Numbered from the stretch's first letter, positions 8,035-17,772 are shown. The stretch: DNA of 64,000 nt from an uncultured Alphaproteobacteria bacterium (GCA_934216505.1 CAKQBW010000002.1:1-64000), one strand, 5' to 3'. Notes: generated by a model not told the origin, from the sequence alone. A program made the numbers and translations.

Positions 8035-8610
8035 ATGTTTGAAGAATTAGAAAAAGTAAAATCGGCTTGTTTAACTTGTCAAAAATGCCCGTTGGGGGCC
8101 ACACGGACGAAACTGGTTTTTTCGGCGGGTACCCCGAACGATAAAATTGTTTTGATTGGGGAAGCCCCAGGTCATAATGAAGATATAACGGGCGAACCTT
8201 TTGTGGGACGGGCGGGCAAATTATTGGACCAGATTTTGTTGAGTGTTGGTTTTGAACGGGGAAAAAACATTTATATTTGCAACACGATTAAATGTCGTCC
8301 CCCTGACAATCGGGATCCTCTGCCCGCTGAAAAACAAGCGTGCCGAACTTATTTGGATCAACAATTGGCTATCTTAAAGCCCAAAATTATTTTGTTGTGT
8401 GGCAAAGTGGCCCTGACCTCTTTTATAGACACGCCTTTGGGAATTACCAAGATTCGGGGACAATGGTTTGACGGGCCCCATGGGGCCAAGATGATGCCTA
8501 TTTTCCACCCGTCCTATTTGTTGCGCAATCCTTCCAAAGAACGAGGCTCACCCAAATGGTTGATGTGGCAGGATATTCAAGAAGTTAAACGGGTTTATGA
8601 CAGTTTATAA
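8035..8610 (+). CDS. Uracil-DNA glycosylase, family 4 (iron-sulfur type)
   Basis: Removes uracil from DNA to start base-excision repair. The 191 residues carry the family 4 signatures: N-terminal cysteines CLTCQKC, GEAPG (catalytic loop 1) followed by GEPFVGRAGKLLDQIL, NTIKCRPPDNRDP, and HPSYLLRN (minor-groove loop). The four cysteines CxxC...C...C are placed to bind a 4Fe-4S cluster. It lacks the long N-terminal extension often seen in alphaproteobacterial relatives. The promoter arrangement predicts a leaderless mRNA. Confidence 0.93.
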   Translation: MFEELEKVKSACLTCQKCPLGATRTKLVFSAGTPNDKIVLIGEAPGHNEDITGEPFVGRAGKLLDQILLSVGFERGKNIYICNTIKCRPPDNRDPLPAEKQACRTYLDQQLAILKPKIILLCGKVALTSFIDTPLGITKIRGQWFDGPHGAKMMPIFHPSYLLRNPSKERGSPKWLMWQDIQEVKRVYDSL

Positions 8611-8622
8611 GGGTCCCCTTAT

Positions 8623-9060
8623 CTACGCTTCTTTCAAACCATAAAAATAAAGCACATCAGACAAGCGGGGGAGTTTTACCACAGTTTCATAGGTATATCT
8701 GTCCAACAGGTGATAGGCGTGCGTTTCATTAAAATACACAATCAATTCTTCGGGGCCTATCCCCACCACCAAAGTTTTAGGATATAATTTTTTAAGGGTC
8801 AATTCTTCCTGAATCCCCATCAAAGTGGGTTGCAAAAAGACCGTGTCTTTGCGTTCGTGCGGGTCAATGGAAAACAACTCTACGCCATTCCAAGATAACC
8901 CATCAGACAGCATTAAAAATTGAACATAATCCAATGGAATTTGAATATACCCTTTTTTTACCAAAGCAATAGAGGTCCGTTGAATCGTCATCATCGGTTG
9001 GGGCGCAAAGACCTGAGCATAGTTTTGGTAGAGTTTATTCAAAATTACATTGATGGTCAT
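8623..9060 (-). CDS. SUKH/SMI1-KNR4-like protein
   Basis: A 145-residue soluble protein. The segment YIQIPLDYVQFLMLSDGLSW followed by NGVELFS resembles the YrhA/SMI1-KNR4 (SUKH) signature, in which a short helix pair and a conserved NG(L/V)xL turn precede beta strands. Many bacterial SUKH proteins are immunity proteins against secreted nuclease or deaminase toxins. It is the last gene of the coupling-protein operon, and its ATG overlaps the stop of the preceding gene (9057-9060). Immunity or cargo-related function is inference from family and context. Confidence 0.6.
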   Translation of the reverse strand: MTINVILNKLYQNYAQVFAPQPMMTIQRTSIALVKKGYIQIPLDYVQFLMLSDGLSWNGVELFSIDPHERKDTVFLQPTLMGIQEELTLKKLYPKTLVVGIGPEELIVYFNETHAYHLLDRYTYETVVKLPRLSDVLYFYGLKEA

Positions 9061-9737
9061 CTGCCCCCCGTTTTAATAGACATTTGTTGTAAAGAAGAGG
9101 CGGATACCCCTGCCATCACGCTGCGGTCCGAAGTGGCCTTTCCCCCTGACCCCGACCAATCCCCCCCCGAAATATACACTTTTCCCACAGGGGTCGGCAC
9201 ATATAACTTTTTGGGGTGAGCGATGCCTGCCTCAGACAAAATTTGACGATTCAAAAAAGAATGAATCAATTTATGAAAAGGCATCTCGGGAATTAAAATC
9301 AAATTATCTTCCTTCAACTTTCCCCCGTACAACAAAGGCGTTTTTATATGGACCGTCCAATTGGCGGGCAAAAAACCTTTGCCGATATAAAAAATACTTT
9401 CTTCGGATAAATCCGCCGCCCGTAAATCATTTAAATAATTTTGGGATAGTTCCTTTAAAAAATCTGTCCGCAGTTGAACAAAATCATGGTGAAATTGTGT
9501 TTCGTTCAAAGTGTAGGGAGTATAAGGGGCCTCAAACAAATCCATATTTGAAAAGTTTTCATTTTGAAATAAATTCACCCAGTAATCTTGACCTTTTTCC
9601 TCACTCATTAAATCGTCCATCAAACCGTCCTCTAACTCGCTTTTTTGCGTTTGAGGATTGGGCTGAGCCACCAACTGGTCCCAGTTGTCAAACACTTCAT
9701 CGCCGTTCAATTCTGTCAAATCATTCGGATGGGTCAT
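9057..9737 (-). CDS. Unknown protein encoded between VirD4 and a SUKH-like protein
   Basis: 226 residues with no signal peptide or membrane segment. Residues 1-75 are acidic and low-complexity. Residues from about 80 (FHHDFVQLRTDFLKELSQNY) to 200 look folded, with KLIHSFLNRQILSEAGIAHP and YVPTPVGKVYISGGDW. The tail is Gly/Ser-rich. I do not recognise a family. It overlaps virD4 by 17 bases and the SUKH-like gene by 4, so translation is probably coupled. It could be a secretion accessory factor, a substrate, or a toxin-like partner of the SUKH-like protein; the sequence alone does not decide. Confidence 0.65.
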   Translation of the reverse strand: MTHPNDLTELNGDEVFDNWDQLVAQPNPQTQKSELEDGLMDDLMSEEKGQDYWVNLFQNENFSNMDLFEAPYTPYTLNETQFHHDFVQLRTDFLKELSQNYLNDLRAADLSEESIFYIGKGFLPANWTVHIKTPLLYGGKLKEDNLILIPEMPFHKLIHSFLNRQILSEAGIAHPKKLYVPTPVGKVYISGGDWSGSGGKATSDRSVMAGVSASSLQQMSIKTGGR

Positions 9738-12066
9738 CGGATTCCTTTACAGGCAAAGAGGGGGGATCAAAAACAGGGGCTTGAGTGGGGGGCGCAAAGG
9801 TCGGGACAGCCTCTTGTTCCTCATTCAAAGCCATATCGTGGTCCAACATCGCCGATTCAGGGGCCGCTAATCCTGATGAATTTTGGGCATATTCCAGTTG
9901 AGGCGTCATCGCCCCTTCGGTCAGCATTTGTTGATTTTCTTCCACGGGGCGGCGCGCCACAATCCAACTGGGCACAAAAGGTGCCGGGGGCAAAGACGCT
10001 TGTTTTAAAAACTTTTTATCCAAAAAATAACGGGGCGCATCGGCCAAAATAGGGTGCGATAAATTACTTTGGACCAAAACATATTGTTTGGAGGGATCTA
10101 AACTTAAAATATCCGCCGCACTCACCACATCTGTTTTTTGTAATTGACGGCTGACATTCGTGCCACCGCCGCCGCTGCTAGGTTTATCCGAAAACATTCC
10201 CTTTAAATCAAAGCCATTTTCTTGCTTAGAGGTACTTTTGACTTCAATGGTTTTAGACCCAATCATCTTTACAAAACGTTCCGCCGTTTGGTCGTTGTTT
10301 TGGGACAAAATAATTTTCGCCGCTGTGGTGGAAATAATGGTTTCCATATCGTCTTTTCCGTATTGCGCCGAAATCTGACCAAAATCCTGACCAATCAACA
10401 GGTACGCTACCTTTTGTCCCCGCCCCACGGCGGGTCCATTTTTCACACAATCCAACTTGGGCATTTGGGGAAATTCGTCCAACACAAACAAGACAGGATA
10501 AGGGCCTGTTTTTTGTCCATCAGACCCTTTAAAATTCGGGGGATTCGCAATTAAAAATGAACTCAACAATTCCACAAAAATCCCCGTAATACTATTCAAG
10601 GCTTTAGCATCTACCTGGTTAATAGACAAATAAACCGAAACGGGACGCATTTTATTGACCGTTGGATCAACCATGCCCCGCAAATCACGATAGGAAATAT
10701 CACTGAACTTCGTGCGTTCTTTAACCGCAGCATTCTTAAAGATACTGATCCCCGCCAACGCTGTAGATAAAATAGACCCCCGTTCTTTATCAGGTGTGGT
10801 CGCCAACTGATTCAATTCAGTGACCGCCCGCCGTGCATACGCATAGCGATTGGCTTCATTGGCTGCCGCATCTAACACATCTTTCATGGGGTCCGCCATC
10901 ATGGCCATTTGATCGCCTTCGTCCGTTCGGCGTTTAATGTCCGCCGCACACCGCATTTGCATATCCGTCAGCCATTCCAAAATCATGGAAATACAGGCTT
11001 CATGCCCGTGCCAAATTTCGGGCAATCCTTCCCAAGTACCCACAGGGGCATAGTTATTCAAAGACAGTTGGCCTTTTTTTAACGCGTCCAAGGCCAACAA
11101 CGCACTTTGGTCCGCCATATCGGCATAGTAAGTCGCCAAAATCTGAGCATCTTCCGCATCAAAAGACCCTTCCTGTAATTTATTCACAAAGTAGTCATTC
11201 GCCCGAGCCCGTTCGCATTTGCTGGCAATAAAATGCAAAAAGCCCGTCATCGCATTACGCCCCGTTTTAGACCAGTGGGGATCTTGGCCGCCTTTGGGTT
11301 CTTCCACCAAAACCGCCACCATAGAATCAATATACATATCCCGCGCAGGCCCCAATGGAGGCAACAAGTTCGGCGACAAAGGATTCCACGAAGGATAATA
11401 AATGCCTTTTTCGGGATCGTCCTGCGCCCCCCAATTGATGACAAAAACAGGCCCCACTTTCGCCCGTGCGCCTGAGGTCTTTTCCGCCAACTCAGGCTTC
11501 ACATCATTGACGATAATACTCATCGTATCAGATTCAAAAATCGTGGGGACAACCACCCCTGCTGTTTTACCCGCCCCAGGAGGCGCCAACGCCAACACAG
11601 ATAAAGTTTCATTCAACTTCATCAACTTGCCTTTAAACCGCCCCAAGACAATACAAAACCCATTGAACAGGTTCATTTTTTTAATATCTTCATAGGTGGC
11701 CAACCGCCCATTCCCAAACACCGTGGAAAGTTGCCCATACGGGTTCGTTAAAATACCGATAATCGCAATAGAAAACAACGCTATAAACGGCAAAAAAGGA
11801 AGGTAGAGAGCCAGACTGCTTGGCGCCGAAGAATTGGAAAGATACGCAAACCAATTCACATAAACCCGCAACAAAAACACTGGTTGCGTCAAATCAAAGA
11901 CCCCTTTAAAAAAGCGAGCCACTTCGGATAAAGGATACCCTGAAATGACATACATCAAAGGGAAGACCAAGATGGACCCCAACCACCAACAAAAAATCCC
12001 CAACAAAACCGAATACACATTGCGCTTGGTATGTTTATTTTTCTCATCATATTGATTATCAGCCAT
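9721..12066 (-). CDS. virD4: Type IV secretion coupling protein, VirD4/TraG family
   Basis: Inner-membrane ATPase that recruits DNA or protein substrates to a type IV secretion or conjugation channel. The 781 residues have N-terminal membrane segments (about 17-42 and 86-106), Walker A APPGAGKT at 161-168, and the Walker B strand VLFVLDEFPQMPKLD. The family stretches GSILSTALAGISIF and LLIGQDFGQISAQYG are present. The last 90 or so residues are Pro/acid-rich, as in tails that recognise substrates. It lies in an overlapping four-gene minus-strand operon. virB3-virB4 are 8 kb away and the other channel genes are not in the window. Confidence 0.92.
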   Translation of the reverse strand: MADNQYDEKNKHTKRNVYSVLLGIFCWWLGSILVFPLMYVISGYPLSEVARFFKGVFDLTQPVFLLRVYVNWFAYLSNSSAPSSLALYLPFLPFIALFSIAIIGILTNPYGQLSTVFGNGRLATYEDIKKMNLFNGFCIVLGRFKGKLMKLNETLSVLALAPPGAGKTAGVVVPTIFESDTMSIIVNDVKPELAEKTSGARAKVGPVFVINWGAQDDPEKGIYYPSWNPLSPNLLPPLGPARDMYIDSMVAVLVEEPKGGQDPHWSKTGRNAMTGFLHFIASKCERARANDYFVNKLQEGSFDAEDAQILATYYADMADQSALLALDALKKGQLSLNNYAPVGTWEGLPEIWHGHEACISMILEWLTDMQMRCAADIKRRTDEGDQMAMMADPMKDVLDAAANEANRYAYARRAVTELNQLATTPDKERGSILSTALAGISIFKNAAVKERTKFSDISYRDLRGMVDPTVNKMRPVSVYLSINQVDAKALNSITGIFVELLSSFLIANPPNFKGSDGQKTGPYPVLFVLDEFPQMPKLDCVKNGPAVGRGQKVAYLLIGQDFGQISAQYGKDDMETIISTTAAKIILSQNNDQTAERFVKMIGSKTIEVKSTSKQENGFDLKGMFSDKPSSGGGGTNVSRQLQKTDVVSAADILSLDPSKQYVLVQSNLSHPILADAPRYFLDKKFLKQASLPPAPFVPSWIVARRPVEENQQMLTEGAMTPQLEYAQNSSGLAAPESAMLDHDMALNEEQEAVPTFAPPTQAPVFDPPSLPVKESDDPSE

Positions 12067-13177
12067 TTACTTTCTCCCCACAATTAAATAATTCATTGAT
12101 TTTTGTTAAAAATTCGGGACGAGCGGGTGTTTGTGGATCCTTTAAAACCTCCGCCACTGTGGGTAATTCCACAGGCCCCCCAACTTCCGTCCGACACACA
12201 ACCACCCCTAAGTCATTCCAAGTTTTTAACATATCTTCCGCATTGATTAAATTTCCCCGCCGCTCAATTAAAACAGGGTGAATTTGAACCGCGTCGTCCC
12301 CTATTTTTTCCGCCATTTGTTTTTGGAGTTGCTTTAATTCAAACACAGGGGAAACCCGATGGTCTGTTTCCGAAAACCACAGCGGATTTTCTTCATTAAA
12401 GGCTTCTTCATCGGCCAACCAATCACCCGTTTCTTCATCATAAAAAGCCACCCATAATTGATTGTCCGCTACCCCCAGCCAATCCACTTTTTTATCCCCC
12501 ACCTTTACATTCATCAAAGGACGATAGCCCGCATGAGTCAATTCCGCCGAAATGTCTTCATTCACCGATTCAATTTGAGGCAATTCCACTTCGCTTAAAG
12601 GAATTTCCGCCATTTCTTTAAAATCTCCCTCAGCATTGAAAGGAGGCCCTTCTTGCGATGAAAGAGATTGTTTTTCAGGAGGATGTTCTTTTTGCCATTG
12701 AGCTTGAGCCTGTTCCAATTGGAAAGGTTGAGATTTGGGCATTTGCATCAAACCAAAACCGCCCCCCGTCTGCGTCATTTTAGCGGGACGTTGCAACGAT
12801 GGGTTTTGGGCCACCACAGGGGCGGCCTTAGGACCGTTTTCCAACGCCCGTTCAGGAGCACGCCGATAAATTCTTTTCACCCCCCGTTTCGTATAATGAT
12901 AGCCCCGCTTCACAAAACTGAGCCAAAAGACCTTATTCGCCAAATACCAAAATAAACAAAAAACAGGGCCCGCCAAGATAAAGGAAATCAAGAAAATCCA
13001 ATCACCTATATTGGATAAACGCCACCCTGACCGAAACTCATTAAAAACAAAACGCCACGAACTAAAAGAAAACAATTCAAAACGCCAATTGATGTAAAGG
13101 TATCCTTTAAACCACCATCCAAAAAACAGCAGCCAAACAACCACCCCTATACAAATTGTTCGTTTTGCGATTCTCAT
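12059..13177 (-). CDS. Membrane-anchored unknown protein upstream of virD4
   Basis: 372 residues with two hydrophobic segments near residues 8-24 and 60-83, a basic stretch (YTKRGVKRIYRRAPERAL), a Pro/Gln-rich linker, and a cytoplasmic C-terminal domain from about 210. That domain (VKVGDKKVDWLGVADNQLWV, later VLIERRGNLINAEDMLKTW) has strands and spaced Asp/Glu/Lys vaguely like restriction-endonuclease-fold domains; this is low-confidence. The start at 13177 has AAAAGGA at six bases; an ATG six bases upstream is too close. It overlaps virD4 by eight bases, suggesting a partner of the coupling protein. The layout loosely recalls DotM beside DotL, but I see no clear sequence match. Confidence 0.65.
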   Translation of the reverse strand: MRIAKRTICIGVVVWLLFFGWWFKGYLYINWRFELFSFSSWRFVFNEFRSGWRLSNIGDWIFLISFILAGPVFCLFWYLANKVFWLSFVKRGYHYTKRGVKRIYRRAPERALENGPKAAPVVAQNPSLQRPAKMTQTGGGFGLMQMPKSQPFQLEQAQAQWQKEHPPEKQSLSSQEGPPFNAEGDFKEMAEIPLSEVELPQIESVNEDISAELTHAGYRPLMNVKVGDKKVDWLGVADNQLWVAFYDEETGDWLADEEAFNEENPLWFSETDHRVSPVFELKQLQKQMAEKIGDDAVQIHPVLIERRGNLINAEDMLKTWNDLGVVVCRTEVGGPVELPTVAEVLKDPQTPARPEFLTKINELFNCGEKVNG

Positions 13178-13264
13178 GCGCATTCCTTTTAGTCTTTAAC
13201 CACGTCTATTATACAAAAAAATATGGCTTTTGACTAGAAAAAAATGCGCTTTTAAAAAAAATAT

Positions 13265-13546
13265 TCAAGCCTGTTGCAAAACAACATTTGGATTAAATGT
13301 TTTGGCCCCATTTTCTTGACGATGTTCATATTGATTCAGGACAAAACGAAAATAAGTCAGCACAAACAAACGAGTCGCCGCCGATAATCCCGAAGCCCCC
13401 TTAGTCGTATCAATCTTGGAACATAATTGGTGAATCGTGATGCCTTCCCGTGTGCAAATGTCCGACAAAGAAATCCAAGTTTCACGGTCTAAACGCATAC
13501 TGGTTCTGCGGCCATTGACAATTACATTTTTACAAACCAACATCAT
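13265..13546 (-). CDS. Ribbon-helix-helix domain protein
   Basis: 93 residues resembling the alphaproteobacterial RHH family: VNGRRTSMRLDRETWISLSD (strand and first helix), ICTREGITIHQLCSKID (second helix), then LSAATRLFVLTYFRFVLNQYE. Such proteins are predicted small dimeric DNA-binding repressors. Two tandem ATGs exist; the second (13543) is better spaced from AGGAG. It sits 80 bases downstream of the virD4 operon promoter region and could regulate it, which is inference. Confidence 0.8.
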   Translation of the reverse strand: MMLVCKNVIVNGRRTSMRLDRETWISLSDICTREGITIHQLCSKIDTTKGASGLSAATRLFVLTYFRFVLNQYEHRQENGAKTFNPNVVLQQA

Positions 13547-13663
13547 TTTCTCCTTTCTTTTTATGATGAAATATAATATACTTATATTTTATAGGTACAA
13601 AAGTATAAAAGTGCAACCTTTAAATGTATTGAAATAAAAAAATATACAACTAATTGGTGTAGA

Positions 13664-14197
13664 ATGAAAAGAAAAGAAGCGCCCAAAAAAAGACTGCATA
13701 ACTGTGATTTTCCTGGCTGTCCTGAGGCAGGTGAGTTCCGTGCCCCTAAGGACAGGACCTTGCGGTCGCATTATTGGTTTTGCCAAAAACATGTGGCGGA
13801 ATACAACAAAAACTGGGACTTTTTAAAGGGGCTTTCGCCTGATGAAATTGAACAACAACTGCAAAACGATGTGGTTTGGCAACGTCCCACTTGGAAGTTG
13901 GGCGACCACAAAGCCAACCCCAAATTTTCAGACCCTTTTGATGTCTTTCGGGAAGAACGCTTGGGAATGGACGGCGGGTATAATCCCCCTCCTTCTCAAC
14001 AAAAATACCCCCCAAAAGTGGCGCAGGCCATGAGTTTTATGGAACTCACTTTTCCTTTAAAAGCCGAAGAGTTAAAAAAGCAATATAAAAAGTTGGCCAA
14101 AAAATATCACCCAGATCTTTCCAAAAAAGAAGCCTCTCTTTTTCAAAAACTGGGGGATGCCTATCACACTTTACAGGATTATTTAAAGACGCATTGA
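13664..14197 (+). CDS. J-domain protein with N-terminal Cys-rich segment
   Basis: 177 residues. A C-terminal J domain (about residues 125-177) contains KKYHPD with the HPD motif that stimulates DnaK ATPase. The N-terminal third has CDFPGCPEAGEFRAP and WFCQKHVAEYNKNW, spaced as a possible zinc site. This architecture is a conserved alphaproteobacterial family distinct from DnaJ; clients are unknown. No good ribosome-binding site precedes ATG 13664. A J protein with the domain at the N-terminus is encoded at 41457. Confidence 0.85.
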   Translation: MKRKEAPKKRLHNCDFPGCPEAGEFRAPKDRTLRSHYWFCQKHVAEYNKNWDFLKGLSPDEIEQQLQNDVVWQRPTWKLGDHKANPKFSDPFDVFREERLGMDGGYNPPPSQQKYPPKVAQAMSFMELTFPLKAEELKKQYKKLAKKYHPDLSKKEASLFQKLGDAYHTLQDYLKTH

Positions 14198-14203
14198 GGC
14201 ATG

Positions 14204-14233
14204 AAAAAATCCCCACCTTTCACAGCGGGGATT
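14204..14233 (-). terminator. Terminator of the acyltransferase/ligase gene
   Basis: On the minus strand AATCCCC (14233-14227) pairs with GGGGATT (14214-14208), followed by a run of T. It ends the minus-strand gene just before the convergent J-domain gene. Confidence 0.75.
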
Positions 14234-14245
14234 GCACGAGCCCTT

Positions 14246-17200
14246 TTATTCTTTGGGCGTTGTCGCCTCCACCGCCAACTGTTTCGCCGTTTGGTAATCA
14301 AATTTCCCTGTTCCCAACACAGGGGCTTCTTTGACCACCACAATCGTATGCGGTAAGCCCAGTTCCGTCATGCCTGTTTCTTTATACAGGCGAATCAAAG
14401 CATCTTTGGTTATAGCGGGTTCTGTGGTAATCAACACAATCTTTTCGCCTTTTTTCTCATCAGGCAAATTCACCGCCCCCAAAAGAGCCTCAGGCCATTG
14501 TTTCGCAATCGTTTGTTCCACGGCGGTTAAAGACACCATCTCGCCCCCGATTTTGGCAAAACGCTTGCACCGCCCTTTAATAAAGATAAACCCATCTTCA
14601 TCAATATCCACAATATCCCCTGTATCATACCACCCATCCTTGGGAGGCTCTAACACCCCTGGGTCTGTTGAGCGCATATAACCTTGCATAATGTTGGGGC
14701 CTTTCAGGTACAGTTCCCCGCCTTGGGCAATACCATCTACTTTTTTCAAACGATATTCCATACGGGGCAATAACCGTCCCACCGAATCCTTTCTTTGGTG
14801 CAAGAAAGTATTGACCGCCACGAAAGGCGAACATTCTGTGGCACCATAGCCTTCAAATAAGCGGACGCCAAATTTTTCCTGCCATACCTTGCGGGTTTCT
14901 TCTTTAATTTTTTCGGCCCCACCCGCCACAATGCGCAGGCTGTTAAAATCATAGGGATTTGCACAACGGGCATACGCCGACAAGAAAGTGTCTGTGGCAA
15001 AAAAGACGGTGGCCCGAATACTGGCCGCTATTTCGGGAATAATCCGATAGTGCAACGGTGTAGGGTACAAAAATGTTTTGACCCCCAACATCATGGGCAC
15101 TAAGGTCCCTGCCCCCAGCCCAAAGGAATGGAACAACGGCAAGCAATTCAAAAAGACATCATTGCGGAATAAATCAAACCGCGCATAGACCTGATAGCAA
15201 TTCGCCAGTAAATTTTCATGGCTTAAGAAAACCGCTTTGGGGAATCCTTCAGACCCTGAGGTAAATAAAATCACCGCTGTGTCTTTGGGATTCACTTTTC
15301 CCGCCGTCTTTTGATAAACAAACCTCGGGAAAAGCGCCCCCATCATTCCTTGCACTTTATCCCGCAAAGTCAGAGTTGATTTTAAATCTTCCAAATACAC
15401 CACCTGAATCCCATTATGGGTCAGTTCGTCTATCAGGGGTTCCAACTTGGCCAACTGAACGACTTTATGGGCCGTGATAACGGTATGAATGCCCACCGTG
15501 GTACAGGTGCTTAAAACCGCTTTAGGACCCGAAGTAAAGTTTATCATCGCCGGCGTCTTTCCATAGGCCTGAAGCCCCAAAAAGGCATACACAGACGCCG
15601 CCGAAGTGGGCATCATCAACCCCACCCTTTGTTCTTTGGGCAATCTTTTGTGCATCAAGGCCCCCAAGATAAAACTTTTCAAAAACACAGACGCATACGT
15701 TTGCGCATGGCGGGCGGTATCATCCAACACACGGAACAAACGGCCCCGCATTTTCATGGCGTCTGCAATCGCCTGAAACACTGTCCGATTTTTATCATAA
15801 CTGTCAAAGGTCATATTCGCAATAACATCATACAATTTGGAAGACGACCGCATGCGCTGTTCACGGGTGGGCATAGAATCAGGGTATTTAAATTTCACAG
15901 GGGGTAAAATGGTCAAAGTGATTTTTGGAAACCATTGAAACCACGCTTTTTTACCCAACACACGGGATCCAAAGGTATGGGCCGCCCCCTTGATACAGAT
16001 AGGCACCACAGGGGCTTCTCCCTTTAACGCCATCATCGCTGAGCCTTCGTAAATTTTCAAGCGTGTATTGCCGCCTTCTAACAAACCGCCATTAAAAATC
16101 ATACAGGTTTTATTTTGACGCAATTCTTCCACCATCGCTTTAACGGCAAAAGGGCTGACAGGATCCAAGGGCCGCAAATCCACCAAGTTCGTCATAAACT
16201 TCACAATTGTTTTTTCCAACAATTTATTATTGATAGAAAACACAATCTGACGATCCACAAAAGCGGACACCAATAACACATCCATAAAACTGGTATGGTT
16301 GGCCACAATCAAACATCTTTGTCCTTTTTCGGGTAAATTTTCCAAGCCTTTGACTTCCACCTTAAACAACTTTTTCAAGGCTTTTTTAAAAAAGGTCCGT
16401 CTTTGGTTCAATGGCAGCAAGCGGGCAAAGTACAACGAAATGATCAGATTTACCACCGCAAAAAAAGTAATGATTGTTGTCAAATGGATAGACAGCAATT
16501 TTAACGCAAAAATTAGGGCAAATGAAATCGCCAAGAAAAGCGCATTTAACAAACCACTGAACGAAAACAAACGTCCCATCACTTTGGGATTATTTTTCAT
16601 TTGCAACAAACTGTAAAATGGAATGATATACAACGCCGACAACACCCCCAACAAAACCACATCCGCCATGACGACCCAATAGCCCCCATGGGTTGTTAAA
16701 AGTTTAAAAATTGTCAAAGATTTTGCCACAGGTAAGGCCGCCAAAGAAGAACTGGTCCAAGCCAACACCAACAGCAACACGCTCATCAACGCCCCGACCC
16801 ATACAGCCTGAGACCCCAGACGTTTGCGAGTGGTACGCACACAAATGACTGACCCAATCATATAGCCCACAGGAAACAACACCCCAGACAAAAAGACCAC
16901 CACAGACCAACGCGCCTGTAAAATATTTTGGGTATAAGAAGATGACAGCATCCCCAACAGACTCATCATCACCCAAAACCAAGCAATCCCCACCAGATAC
17001 GCCCAATCGTCAAATTTATATTGCAATTCTTTGGAAATAAAATCAAATACATGCAACGGATTTTTGACAACCTTTGTTTCGGGTTCAGCGGGATTTTGAG
17101 ATGGTAAAAGACAGGTAATCAACAATCCCAAGCAAGACAGCCCCATTGCCGACAAACACACCCATTCCAAACTCACCCCAAATTTCACATGCGCCATCAA

Positions 17201-17668
17201 CATTAAAGCAGACGCCCCAATTCCCAATAAAGAAGCCACTTTTATCAAAGCGTTGGCTTTCACCAATCCTTTTTCATTCACCAAAGACGGCATCAACGAA
17301 TAATCGGCCACCCGCACACAGGCCCCGATAAAGCCGAGCCCCCCCATAATCGCCAACAACACCCAACGGGAAGACAAAGAAATCCCCCCTAAGGTCAAAA
17401 GCAACGCCACCACTTCAATCACCCGACAGGATAACAAAAATTTCTTTTTGGAAATTTTATCGGCCACCTGCCCCGCAATCGTACTGCCCGCACAAAAAGA
17501 TAAAGCGTACAGGATAACCCCCGCAATCACAAAACCTTCCCCCGCTTGGGTTAGCCCATAGGTCGCCATAAACAAAAACAAGGTACGCATAAAACTATCA
17601 TTAATCGACGAAAAAAAGTGAGACACCAGCAACGGCATAAAACTTTTATTTAATAAAACATGGGACAT
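14246..17668 (-). CDS. aas: MFS / 1-acyl-phosphate acyltransferase / AMP-dependent acyl ligase fusion (Aas-type)
   Basis: 1140 residues in three parts. Residues 1-410 are an MFS-like lysophospholipid flippase (LplT-like). About 425-620 is a PlsC-type acyltransferase with NHTSFMDVLL (HX4D). About 640-1140 is an AMP-forming acyl-CoA/ACP ligase with VILFTSGSEGFPKAVFLSHE and YDTGDIVDIDEDGFIFIKGR. Together they import lysophospholipid, activate a fatty acid and re-acylate the lipid at the inner membrane. I start at ATG 17668 (MSHVLLNK) behind AAAGGAG rather than 63 bases upstream. In enterobacteria the flippase and Aas are separate proteins; the fusion is known elsewhere. Confidence 0.9.
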   Translation of the reverse strand: MSHVLLNKSFMPLLVSHFFSSINDSFMRTLFLFMATYGLTQAGEGFVIAGVILYALSFCAGSTIAGQVADKISKKKFLLSCRVIEVVALLLTLGGISLSSRWVLLAIMGGLGFIGACVRVADYSLMPSLVNEKGLVKANALIKVASLLGIGASALMLMAHVKFGVSLEWVCLSAMGLSCLGLLITCLLPSQNPAEPETKVVKNPLHVFDFISKELQYKFDDWAYLVGIAWFWVMMSLLGMLSSSYTQNILQARWSVVVFLSGVLFPVGYMIGSVICVRTTRKRLGSQAVWVGALMSVLLLVLAWTSSSLAALPVAKSLTIFKLLTTHGGYWVVMADVVLLGVLSALYIIPFYSLLQMKNNPKVMGRLFSFSGLLNALFLAISFALIFALKLLSIHLTTIITFFAVVNLIISLYFARLLPLNQRRTFFKKALKKLFKVEVKGLENLPEKGQRCLIVANHTSFMDVLLVSAFVDRQIVFSINNKLLEKTIVKFMTNLVDLRPLDPVSPFAVKAMVEELRQNKTCMIFNGGLLEGGNTRLKIYEGSAMMALKGEAPVVPICIKGAAHTFGSRVLGKKAWFQWFPKITLTILPPVKFKYPDSMPTREQRMRSSSKLYDVIANMTFDSYDKNRTVFQAIADAMKMRGRLFRVLDDTARHAQTYASVFLKSFILGALMHKRLPKEQRVGLMMPTSAASVYAFLGLQAYGKTPAMINFTSGPKAVLSTCTTVGIHTVITAHKVVQLAKLEPLIDELTHNGIQVVYLEDLKSTLTLRDKVQGMMGALFPRFVYQKTAGKVNPKDTAVILFTSGSEGFPKAVFLSHENLLANCYQVYARFDLFRNDVFLNCLPLFHSFGLGAGTLVPMMLGVKTFLYPTPLHYRIIPEIAASIRATVFFATDTFLSAYARCANPYDFNSLRIVAGGAEKIKEETRKVWQEKFGVRLFEGYGATECSPFVAVNTFLHQRKDSVGRLLPRMEYRLKKVDGIAQGGELYLKGPNIMQGYMRSTDPGVLEPPKDGWYDTGDIVDIDEDGFIFIKGRCKRFAKIGGEMVSLTAVEQTIAKQWPEALLGAVNLPDEKKGEKIVLITTEPAITKDALIRLYKETGMTELGLPHTIVVVKEAPVLGTGKFDYQTAKQLAVEATTPKE

Positions 17669-17743
17669 AAATTTCTCCTTTTGTTTGTTTTTTTTAGAAA
17701 ATAGCATATTTTTACATAAAAAGCAAATCAATCCCCTTCAGGG

Positions 17744-17772
17744 TTGAAATTTTGGCCCTTTTTTGGTATAAT
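17744..17772 (+). promoter_or_regulatory. comM promoter
   Basis: TTGAAA (17744-17749), a 17-base spacer, and TATAAT (17767-17772), followed by a leader with AAAGGA before ATG 17798. Confidence 0.75.
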
